64,000 nt of DNA from Onthophagus taurus. Taxonomy: Eukaryota > Arthropoda > Insecta > Coleoptera > Scarabaeidae. Positions 10,901-20,146 of this stretch are shown piece after piece. Made by a program: the position numbers and the translations under genes. Position 1 is the stretch's first letter. Each line of letters starts with the position of its first letter. Location: assembly GCF_036711975.1 (NCBI RefSeq), contig NC_091972.1, positions 6,019,001 through 6,083,000 on the forward strand. The letters are read 5' to 3'. The notes under the pieces were generated by a model. It did no database searches. It was not told the origin of the DNA and saw nothing but the letters and a program-made list of their open reading frames with translations.

Positions 10901-12935
10901 TCTGGCTACCGTCTTCACGTATACCTCTCACTCTGTCAATATTCTTCCCGATATCTATCTTCTCTCCATCTCCTCAAATAATTCCTCTCTATTTACTCTA
11001 TCAAACGGCGCCTTTAAAGTATAAAGCTTCCCTCCCTTTCGATCCAATTCTGTATCCACCAGGTATTTCAATAACTTCGCTATTTGTAGTTTTAAAGAAA
11101 AATGTTTCAAATACAAGTTTCTTTATTAATTGTGGCTCATTGTTTGTATGGTTTTTTGTTTCGTTGCTATGGCAACCAACATTGTTATTTTAAATGGGAT
11201 GCATATGTTTTTTTTCATGTTTTGATAGAGGATAAATCCCTTTACGCGATGAACATATCAAATCCTATGGTTGTATAAGAAAAAAATCGAGAAAGAATGC
11301 GTTCTCTGAAAATATTAAATCAGCAAATTACAATCAAAGTAGGCGCCGACATAACGACGTTGGCAGCTTTAAATGTCAAAAATTGACAGCCTCTTCGGCA
11401 ACCCTTTTCCCTTCCATACCTTGCTCAACGCCATCCGCAACCTCTCCCTCACCTCCACCGGTGCCTTCACCCATGCCTCGTTTTGGACCCCATTTCTCCA
11501 GGTGCCTTTTTCCTCTTCAATCCCCCCAATACTGTCTCCACTTCCTTCTTTGTTATCTCAACTTCTCCTTGTTCCCCCCCTTACCAACTTCTCTACCCGC
11601 CTTTCCTTACTCCAGAGAGTAAAGAAAAGGGGAAGGATTCACCAATCTAATCTCGTCCGCCTTCCTCTTCCTATGTTTCTTTATACTTGTTTCTTGCTTC
11701 CCTATATTGATCCGTTTTGTACCTTATGCTTCGACCGTCGTGTCCCCTCCAACTCCCAAAGCTCCTCTCGTCCCCCCTTTCCTCCACTATTGCATTGAAG
11801 TCCCCTCCATTGCCATTTCCTCCCATTGCTGTACGGCTTCCTTCATTGATCTATTGTACACAGTGATTATCTGTATCGTCTGGCCCCCCAATTTGACCTG
11901 TCTCTTTACCATCCCCCTATTCCTCTACTCCTTCGCCCTTTCGGTCTTCTCCTCCAACTCCTTTGCAATTTCTGTTATTATCCCTCCACTGGCTCTTCCC
12001 TTCTTGCTTCTCTTTAGGTTATGCTAATATAATCTTACTTTTCTTTTGGTAGATTTTAAGACAATTAACTGGAAAATCAGTTCGTTGGGAACAAGCCCAA
12101 TCAATATTAGACACAAAATTTACAAAAAATGGCAACAAAAACAAACCAATCGTTTTATTAGTCGATGAATTAGATATTTTATGTACAAAACGTCAAGATG
12201 TTGTTTATAATTTATTAGATTGGCCAACAAAATCTAAAGCTCAATTGATAGTGATTACAATAGCTAATACAATGGATTTACCAGAACGATTATTGATGGG
12301 AAGGGTTACTAGTCGATTAGGTTTAACTCGATTAACATTTCAAGCATACACTCACAAACAACTTCAAGAAATCGTTACAAGAAGATTACTCGGGACCAAT
12401 ACCTTTAATCCAGATGCAATACAATTAGTTGCGCGTAAAGTTGCTTCTATTTCCGGTGACGCAAGAAGAGCATTAGATATCTGTCGACGTTCAGCGGAAT
12501 TTGCCGAATTAGAAGGAAATAATACTTTAGTTTCAATGATTCATGTGGACAAAGCCTTAAATGCGATGATAACACAACCGAAAGTACAAGCTATAAAATG
12601 TTGTTCAAGAATTCAACAATTAATTTTACAAGCGGTTGTTGCAGAAGTAAGTTAATACAAATTATATTATAAAAATTTAGGGAAATAATCGCTTTTTTTA
12701 GGTGGAACGAACGGGTGTTGAAGAAACAACATTTTGCGATATATATACAATGCTAATTTCGATTGCAGCTTTAGATGGTTTTCAAATGGTGGCACAAACT
12801 GTTGTTTTGAGATCAATTTCTCGGCTAGGTGCTTGTCGATTGTTGTTAACTGATCAAAAGTCAAACGATTATGATCAAAAAATTATTTTAAATGTTAGTT
12901 CAGACGATGTTTATTATGCATTAAGAAAAGATTAA
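7901..12935 (+). CDS. Orc1: Origin recognition complex subunit 1 (Orc1)
   Basis: Orc1 is the largest ORC ATPase; it marks replication origins and, with Cdc6, loads the MCM helicase in G1. Exons: 7901-8001, 8065-9624, 9680-9842, 12053-12646 and 12702-12935, giving 883 residues, near the usual metazoan size. The first ~130 residues ([10 protein letters not shown]..., later [14 protein letters not shown]) fit the N-terminal BAH domain. Residues ~200-500 form a Lys/Ser/Thr-Pro-rich disordered linker with many TPxK and SPxK-like sites, as expected for Cdk control and DNA binding. The AAA+ core follows: Walker [12 protein letters not shown], Walker [10 protein letters not shown], sensor region [14 protein letters not shown], then [19 protein letters not shown] (sensor II/lid) and a winged-helix C-terminus. 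The third intron (9843-12052) was originally about 70 bp and has been enlarged by an antisense LINE. Confidence 0.95.
9875..12012 (-). mobile_element. Degraded non-LTR retrotransposon inserted antisense in Orc1 intron
   Basis: The minus strand encodes broken parts of a LINE ORF2 in order: an endonuclease remnant with [10 protein letters not shown] (about 11,700-11,900), a pre-RT stretch (about 11,385-11,620), a reverse transcriptase stretch with [18 protein letters not shown] (553-771 of the 10-kb block; the usual YADD reads YADE) and a C-terminal region with [10 protein letters not shown] and [13 protein letters not shown]. The element is much richer in GC than the host intron. It is flanked by 21-bp direct repeats, TTTAGGTTATG(G/C)TAATATAAT, at 9854-9874 and 12013-12033 with one mismatch, read as its target-site duplication. 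Frame breaks and the changed catalytic box show it is dead. The segment 11,085-11,385 is AT-rich and unlike the rest, and may be a second, nested insertion. Confidence 0.85.
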
Positions 12936-13416
12936 TTAAAAATGTTAAGATAGATTTAACACAATAATATGACCTAAGCTTTTATTTATATTGCTATTTT
13001 TTTATCTTTACAAACAAAGAATATTTTTAAATAAAGATTCGATTATAATTAATAATAAATGAGTTTATTTTTTATGAAATATTTTAAAAGTATTTTTGAA
13101 GAATTTAAAACACCCGCCAAAAACTTTTTTACAACCACTGACGTACTCTCCTTAAGGTGTTGACATAATTTCAATACGTTCATAAAAGCAACAAATGTGA
13201 CCCTAATCATTAAAACTGTGCATTTTTATTGTTTTCTTAAATTATTACAGGTAAGTTTACCAAACGAATCACTTTTTTATCGTTTCCTTAATGTTATATC
13301 ATCGATTAATCACAAAATTATATCATAGCCTCCTGCAGGGTTATCTTCGACTCTTTTCATTCTTTTCTACTTTTTTGTGCCATTATTCTCGAAAATATTG
13401 TGATTTATACACGAAA
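12936..13416. promoter_or_regulatory. Orc1 3' end and zinc-finger gene 5' region
   Basis: The segment after the Orc1 stop carries AATAAA at about 13030 and then an AT-rich stretch up to the next ATG. It probably holds the Orc1 poly(A) site and the promoter and leader of the zinc-finger gene. No small ORF stands out. Confidence 0.4.
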
Positions 13417-16400
13417 ATGACTACGATAAGGTAAGAATTATATTTTTGAACAATAAAAATCGCGATTAACCTCCTTGTTTTGGGTGTGATTTATGTTTGT
13501 AGAATCAGTGATTGTCAAACGGTGGAGATGAAAACTGATTTAACTGGAAATAATAATACTGGAAATGTTATATGGAATGTTGAGTTACCACAATTAACAT
13601 CGGATGTATGTAATGTGAATAATATTAATAATTTTAAAAGAATTAATTTGTTTAAATTGTAAAAATTATATTTTCTTAGGTTGGTGACTATTGTTTTTGA
13701 AGGCTGTCTTTTTGACAGATATATTTGAATTTAAGATTTTAGGTTAACTAATGTCATTTTATGTTTTCTAGGAATGTTTGCCGGTTATAGGAAGTTCAAG
13801 TTCAATTTTAACAAATTTAGATGCAGAAAAAAGTTTACACAATTTAGAAGTTGGTCAAAACATGGAATTTATTGTTTTACAAGATAACGAAAAGCTTCCA
13901 CAATTTCAAACTAGTACAAATTTTTTTGTGGTAAAGAGAAATATAAAACAATTAGAATCTATTGATGGTGCTACAGTTTTAACTGCAATAACTAGAGATG
14001 TAGATGATTCATATTTTTTTTGTTCACTATGTCCTTTTTTTTGTTTGCAAGAGAAACGACTTTCTGATCATATGGAAACTGCACATAAAAATGGTGAAAC
14101 AATGAAGATTATTAAATATAAATGCCCTGGTTGTGAAAACATATTTTTTCAAAAATTATCTTTAAAGGCTCATTTAATAAACGATCATATGGTTTTAAGT
14201 TCAGATTTAACTAAAATTGTTACAAATGTAATTAAAAAGTTAGCAAATAACAGAAAAGATTTGGAAATTGTTATTAATAGCAAAGCTGAGACTTTAAATT
14301 GTAAAAATGAAATTGATACGAAATTTAATAATAAACTTCCAAGTTTACATACAGAAAAAATTATTGAAGGTGATGAATTAAATAATGGAGAGTTACCAAA
14401 TAATTCAAACGAATCGTTACCAGATATAAGTCAAACGTTAGATAATTTAAGTAATTTAAACACTTCATTGGTAGTTAATTTACCAACAATTGATATATTA
14501 CCATGTAATTCAGAAAAAATGTTTAATAATTTCGTTAAAAAACGTAATTCCTCGACAATATCAAAACTTTTAGACCGAAAATTGCACCGGTGTACTCTAT
14601 CCGGTTGTAACGTGCGTTTACAAAACATGGAAAAATTAAATTACCACATAAAATGTCATAGTGATACAACATTCAAGTGTCCGGAATGTAATGAGGCGTT
14701 CGCATTTTGGAAACCGCTCACCGGACATTTATGGCGCCAACATAAAATCGACATGGAATTATTTTCTTGTGATAAATGCGATTATAAAACGTATAGTTTG
14801 GGAAAATTAAATAATATCCATAAATTGATACACAACGATGCCAAACCGTATATTTGTAATTTATGTCCAAGAGCGTTTAAAAATTCGAAACAATTACGAA
14901 ATCATAAAACTTTACATAAACAAAAAACCCAAAAAAATAATAGTGTTATGTGTGAGATCTGTTCCAAATATTTTTCAAATCGACGACAATTAAGAGTACA
15001 CACGGATAGTGTTCACAAAAAAATTAAACCGTTTTTATGTACATATTGTGGATATAAAGGGGCTACTAAAAGTGCTTTAAGAATGCATACAAGACAACAC
15101 ACAGGTAAATAATGATTTAATACATTGGTTAATCATATAAATATAATTTATGTCCGGTCGGGAGTTTTTTATTCAGTACATTGCAGCTGTAAAGCTGTAA
15201 AAGTAACTACGCGATTTGCGTATTGCATACTGCGATATTGGTTGCATACTTGCAATGATGACGTGGGTACGATAATTAATTAACATACTGTATATAACTA
15301 AATAATAATAACAAACAATAAAATAATAATGAAAACTAATAACAAAACACTTAATTATTTTTTTTAAAGTCGGTTAGTTTTACTTGTTTTCTTTTCTGGT
15401 TAATTATGTTTTGTTTAATATTTGTTATAAAAGTACGAATTTTTAAAATGTCTATACAGGGTGTTTCGGTGACTCGGGGAACAAATTTAACCATATTTAC
15501 GATTCATGTAAAAAAAATTAGTAAAAGTCCTCAAATTTTAAAGATACCGGCCATCAAAGTTAGGAAATTTTAACACATTTTTCTAAATATCTGAAACTTA
15601 GAAAGTAGACTTAGCGCTGAAATTTCATCAAATCAATGTCACGTAAAACCGTTAGGCAATTTTTAAGTTGGATCGGTCCGCGTGAACAAAGCTATACAGG
15701 TATTCCTAAAATTTGTTTTCTCAGAACTTTTTTACTCTATCATAACCCTACATTTATTTTTGTAGTTTCTAACAGTAAATTTAGTTTAGAAACTTTTAGC
15801 ACTCTTAGACAATATTGATAAAAACCATCGTCTTCGTATTAAATGCAGAAATGTTAGGCTCCGAATTCAATAATATCACAAAAAAAAACTCTAGTATATG
15901 TGGTTAAATTTATTCCCCGAGTCACCGAAACACCTGTATTATTATTATTATTGCTGCCAGGCTGAGGAGAGCGGCCCCTCTCGTTATCGCAACCTATAAG
16001 ATCTATTGTAACTTTAGCCCTCCAAAGGTTTAGGGCAAATGTAGGTCCTTAATGAACCTTAGTATTGTCCTGAGGTCTTGAACCTTTATGTCGGTAGGTA
16101 ACAGGGGAGTTTTACCGAAAATGTTGTGTCTTAGACGGCCTCTGGCGACGCAATTGCACAGTATATGTTCAGCAGTTTCTAACTCGTCGTTGCATAGTCG
16201 ACAAGTTTGATCCTAAGCTTGACCAATGTGGAAGAGGTGGTATTTTAGGGCGCATGGCCGGTCAGGTAGCCTGAGAGCGTTCTTAAATCCCCTTTGCTGA
16301 TGCATAAAACCTCTTTGGTTTTGTTTTGCGACGGAGTTATCATAGTCTTCGCTTGCCTGTGACGTGGCAGTTCTTTCCAGCGTAAGGCTATCTTTGAAAC

Positions 16401-18681
16401 CTTCCAGTTGTTGATTATTTAGTGGCTTTTTTGTAATTCACAACCAGGTTGGGGTCCAATGAAGGGCGTGTTTGCTGCCTCTTTGGCCAGCTTGTCGGCC
16501 TTCTCATTTCCCTCAATGTTGCTGTGACCTGGAACCCACTATAGGGTGGGCTCCAGCTGTTTAGTGGGTATCATCTTGCTGTTCCATAAAATTTAAAAGA
16601 GTTTCAGCACCTCTTAGTGCTTCCTTGCAGCTGACTTTTGATTGTGGTTCTAAAGTGTCATCGTCTCTATATTCTTGAAGTGAACTCGATTCAAAGATTG
16701 GGTCGGTGACATTATCGACTAGATCATCGTCGGTCATGTATCACAATCTAAAATATTCTAGTCAATATTTAGCCACTCCAGAACATTTTCGTCATCCAGT
16801 TCTTCATAGCTCTGAATATTTTTTAACGATTGAAACACATCTAAAGGTTCATCACTATCAATTTCATGTTCTTCAGCTAATTCGTCGCACAAAATATTGT
16901 TAAAACATTTTTCAATTGTGGTAACTTTCACATTTTCCCAGGCATACGATATGTTGTATACAGCATCTCGAATAGTAATTGATTTCCAAAACTGTAAAGG
17001 GGCATTCTGGCAATTTAATGATGGACCAGATCCATCATTAAATATTTCCTGTACAACCGCTTCAACTGGCGGATGAGATGGCGCATTATCAAGAAGCAAT
17101 ACTGCTTTTTGAGGGAGACAAATTTTTGATGTGAAACAAATTTATTTTTAAACCACATTTCAAAAATGTCTCGTGTCAATCACGCAGAACGATTGTTATA
17201 GGATTCGACTGGGAGTTTTTTTTATGTCTTTTAAACCTCTAGACGACTTTGACTTCCCTACTACAGCTAATTTTAGCTTATCTTCTCGGATAACATTGAG
17301 CAACATAACACTATAATCCGATCTTTACTAATTTTATACACGAGTGGGCATTCCACGCCAATAGAGGCCGATTTCATCAACATTGTATATTTGGGCAGGT
17401 ACTAAATCCCTCTCTTTAATAACGTTTGATAAAGTATCACAAAAAGTTGTAGCCCCAACTTCGTCAGCAGTAAGCTGTGCTCTTTGAATTTCTAATTCCA
17501 TGCCTTTCTTTAAAACGTCGCATCCAAAGTTAAAAGTGTAAGTCTTTGGGTGATTTGTAACGTTTCTGCAAAGTATTGTGCTTTGCCGAAAAGAACACTT
17601 CAGCATTATATTTTTCAAATGTTCGCTCTTCGCATCATTCAATATTTTCCCATGTGAAGATCTAGCTGATGTTTACAAACGGTTTACACTCCGTTCTCCT
17701 TTTTTCGTATACATAACAATATAGAATGTTTTTAGAAAAAAAATTAGGTGTAGATCACAAGCACGATTAATCCGAACCCCGGTTAAATGGTTCACGAATA
17801 ATCGGCTCATTACTGTACAAGGATACTCTTCAACATTGAGTAATGCCCACAGAGAAGCTGTTGAATATTTTTCTGATTTTTACAAAAAATAGGCAACGAG
17901 AACATCTTCAGAACACTTGCCTCTAATTTTCTTAGTTTGAGGCCAGTCCATAAAATTTCTGTATTCTTTTCGGTAGCTATTTTGGCTGTTTGAACTATTT
18001 CTTCTGAAATGACCACTTCTCCTTCGTCGTCAACAGATAGTATCTCTGTTATTTCCATTTTTCTAGAGTTTTTCCATGAAATATTTCACTACAAAAACTG
18101 AACATGCGTTGAATTAACAATGACTACCCTTGTTTATGCCGTTTATAACTGGCTTATTGTACCTTCTCGATTTTTGTGTCGTTATTTTAAAATTGAATCT
18201 ACCTAAATTATTATAAAATTCAAAACTTCGGCCGGACATAAAATTTTGTATGTGGCCATAATTAGCATTTGTGGCCCTTAGCATGTCATGGCTCTCCTCA
18301 ACTGACTTTTCCTAATGTCACGCCACGGGCCACAAACGCCTTCATTACATCCTTAATACATAAATAACTATTAATTCAATATTTCGTTTTTTTATAGGTG
18401 AAAAACCTTTTGCATGTGATACATGTTCATATACAACAGCTGATCATAATTCATTAAGAAGACACAAATTAAGGCATTCAGGTGAAATGCCGTATAAATG
18501 TATTCATTGCGATTATGCTTGTATACAAAGCAGTACTTACAAAGTTCATCTAAAAACGAAACATCCCGGATTAGAACAAGATTTATTGTATTCATGTACA
18601 GAGTGTTTGTTTAGAACTATCAATAAAAGTATGTTTAAAACACACGTTTCAACAATGCATAATAATACAACATTAACTTGA
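13417..18681 (+). CDS. C2H2 zinc-finger protein with about 11 fingers
   Basis: Predicted 577-residue nuclear protein from exons 13417-13430, 13503-13605, 13772-15104 and 18398-18681; all joins keep frame. The ~120-residue N-terminus is not recognised. Two widely spaced fingers follow (FFCSLCPFFCLQEKRLSDHM... and YKCPGCENIFFQKLSLKAHL...), then a ~130-residue Asn/Ser-rich linker. The C-terminal half is a run of about nine fingers starting at HRCTLSGCNVRL and ending CTECLFRTINKSMFKTHV. One classical linker, HTGEKPF, spans the last intron exactly (TG|GEKPF split). Sequence-specific DNA binding is likely; the target is unknown. The small N-terminal exons depend on splice-site reading only; the finger exons are secure. 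The last intron (15105-18397) is 3.3 kb and filled with transposons, against 72-166 bp for the others. Confidence 0.85.
15220..15297. repeat. Half copy of the hairpin MITE at 2495-2644
   Basis: GATATTGGTTGCATACTTGC, then a GATGACG...GGTACGATAATTAATTAAC stretch and the end ATACTGTA, match the right arm of the element at 2495-2644 with a few differences. The left arm is missing or too diverged to see. This shows the element is a dispersed family rather than a local palindrome. Confidence 0.7.
15455..15938. repeat. 484-bp MITE with ~39-bp terminal inverted repeats
   Basis: The left end starts TACAGGGTGTTTCGGTGACT and continues through a CGGGGAACAAATTTAACCA stretch. The right end is its complement with two or three changes, ending CACCTGTA at 15938. 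The interior has no coding capacity beyond short chance frames. The CAGGGTGTTTCGGTGAC type of end is found on small DNA elements of several insects (general knowledge). The right terminus abuts the ATTATTATT tail of the LINE fragment next to it. Confidence 0.85.
15940..16575 (-). mobile_element. LINE 3' end with RNase H domain remnant (I/R1-like)
   Basis: On the minus strand the conceptual peptide has WVPGHSNIEGNEKADKLAKE, the standard RNase H motif of LINEs that carry this domain. Near the 3' end is a CxxC-type knuckle context (LCN...ETAEHILCNCVARGR). The sequence ends in a TAA/AAT microsatellite tail at 15940-15955, which is typical for such elements. Stop codons and the missing reverse transcriptase show it is a 5'-truncated copy. 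Confidence 0.75.
16640..17815 (-). pseudogene. Pogo/jerky-type (DDE_1) transposase remnant
   Basis: Minus-strand frames read, in transposase order, AQIYNVDEIGLYWRGMPTRV (first D of the DDE box, 17334-17642) and LLLDNAPSHPPVEAVVQEIF (second D) with LQFWKSITIRDAVYNISYAWENV and an acidic tail (16758-17099). The part between them has stops and a frame change. A pogo/Tigger-like terminal repeat lies at the start of the element: read on the minus strand from 17815 it begins CAGTAATGAGCCGATTATTC. The far terminal repeat is absent, so the element is truncated against the LINE fragment at about 16575. Confidence 0.8.
17816..18060 (-). pseudogene. Second pogo-type transposase C-terminal fragment
   Basis: An 82-codon minus-strand frame (VISEEIVQTAKIATEKNTEI ... 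LEASVLKMFSLPIFCKNQKN) resembles the acidic and helical C-terminal end of pogo/jerky transposases. It abuts the terminal repeat of the neighbouring pogo element at 17815, as if that element had inserted into it. It may be what is left of the outer element bounded at 15147 and 18244. Confidence 0.5.
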
Positions 18682-18696
18682 TTCATTAATTTATTG

Positions 18697-19337
18697 TTAA
18701 CAAATAAGATTATTATATCTAATATAAACCGCTATAAAATCTTTTGTCGTTTTTATTTCTTGGTAATCATTTAATACCCAATTATTAGTTTGAAAATTTG
18801 GTTTAAATGGTGATGGATCTGTGTGTGTTCCTCTTCCTTCTCCTGGGCCTATTATAAATATTAAATTTCCTTCGTAATTATTTACGTAATCGTTAAAAGC
18901 TTCTGAGTCATTAAAATAACAAAATACCAAAGCTAAATTTGATTTGAGTATGTAATTATTGTTTTCTACGTAAGTTAAATTTATAAATTGAGGGATGCAA
19001 TATTTACTTGTCCACCATATCTCATTAATTTCATATCCAATAACTTCTAATCCTTAAACAAAATTGTAATTATTAATCTTAAAGAAAATGATATCTTACT
19101 TGTTGATTTTGAAATGATCCATTCTAACAAACCGCATCCACAACCAATCGATGAAATACCGTTCATATTAAACTCGTTCAATTTTTCTTTAATAAATTCT
19201 AAATTTTTGAAACTAGGCCAAACCCATAGTAATTTTCTGGCTTCTTCGTTTGTTACATTCGGATTTTTATCGATAATATCCATCCACTTATTTTCTTTAT
19301 ACAGCTCGATTACTTCTTTTATTAAACTTTTTTCCAT
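18697..19337 (-). CDS. Small SAM-dependent methyltransferase-like protein
   Basis: Predicted 197-residue protein from exons 19337-19100 and 19052-18697 (47-bp intron, frame kept). The centre holds SIGCGCGLLEW, which has the form of the glycine-rich SAM-binding motif I of class I methyltransferases, followed by LEVIGYEINEIWW (acidic residue ending strand 2 expected here). Later come LALVFCYFND and NLIFIIGPGEGRGTHTDPSP, as beta strands 4 and 5. No signal peptide or membrane segment is visible. I know similar small proteins from insects and other invertebrates but no substrate, so the function stays open. The stop is about 15 bp from the stop of the convergent zinc-finger gene, so their 3' UTRs must overlap. 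Confidence 0.8.
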
Positions 19338-20146
19338 GACGATTTTACAAAAATTAACCCAAAAATATACCTTTTTTGTTACTAAGTAGTGTATTCACAC
19401 CTTGACGTCGATTCAAAACCGAAAATGAACTTGAGCTCACGTGCGGACGTTTAAAAGTTATTTTTAGACGATTTTTTTTTCAAAATTATGTAATTTCCAT
19501 AAAAAGAATTCATTTTTGCAATTTACTAATTTTTACCAGTTTTCATATATCGTATTACATAATTTAAAGGAAATAAAGGATTTATTAACAAAATTCAATA
19601 ATTTTAAGCTTTAAAGTTTACCGCCGTATTCAGTCGGTTCGATTTAGCGCCATCTGTACTTTTAAACTAAGATTTATACTTGTGTTTACTTATAAATATT
19701 TAAAAGTTATTTATCAAAACTACTTTTGTAATAAAAGAACTATTTTTTTAACTAATAAAAATTATAGCTAATAAATAAAAATTCGGATTTAAAAATAAAA
19801 CTTAATAAAAATAATTAATATTTGAAAGTGACATCTATTATAGATTTAAGAAAATATAATTCAAAGAATTTATCATGGTATATCCATGTAATGATGTGAT
19901 TTTAAAGCATATTTCATTAAATTATTAATGAAAATATTAATTATATTATATTCTATAATTTTAAAATCAATTAAATTGTGACATCACCACATTTTAAAAA
20001 ATACATTTTGACATTTTTGACAGATGTCAAATCATTAACGAAAAGCCGGTTCAGAAACCTCATAATTTATATAATTTTAAACTTATACGAAGTAAATAGC
20101 TCCTCTATTTAAGTCAAGTATTTAAATAGTCGAGGTTATTATTACG
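19338..20146. promoter_or_regulatory. Divergent region between methyltransferase-like gene and Ddx1
   Basis: AT-rich, without an open frame of interest. The two genes start head-to-head 0.8 kb apart, so both promoters should lie here. The stretch TGACATTTTTGACAGATGTC about 120 bp before the Ddx1 ATG resembles TGACA-rich words seen near several starts in this window (for example upstream of Vac14 and Bsdc1), but I cannot assign a factor. Confidence 0.4.

Larger units (their letters stand above)
15147..18244. mobile_element. Nested transposon block in zinc-finger gene intron
   Basis: The block is bounded by a matching inverted pair: TTTATGTCCGGTCGGGAG at about 15150 and the complement of TTCGGCCGGACATAAA ending near 18240, suggesting an outer DNA element of about 3.1 kb. 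Inside lie, left to right, a half copy of the hairpin MITE of 2495-2644, a 484-bp MITE, the 3' end of a LINE with an RNase H domain, and pogo/jerky-type transposase remnants, each listed separately. Order and truncations indicate repeated insertion into the same intron. The outer boundaries are inference from one short inverted pair. Confidence 0.55.

Noticed and set aside
9980-11798. Plus-strand frames rich in Pro/Ser/Phe within the Orc1 intron
   Set aside because: They are the antisense of the LINE ORF2, which codes on the minus strand.
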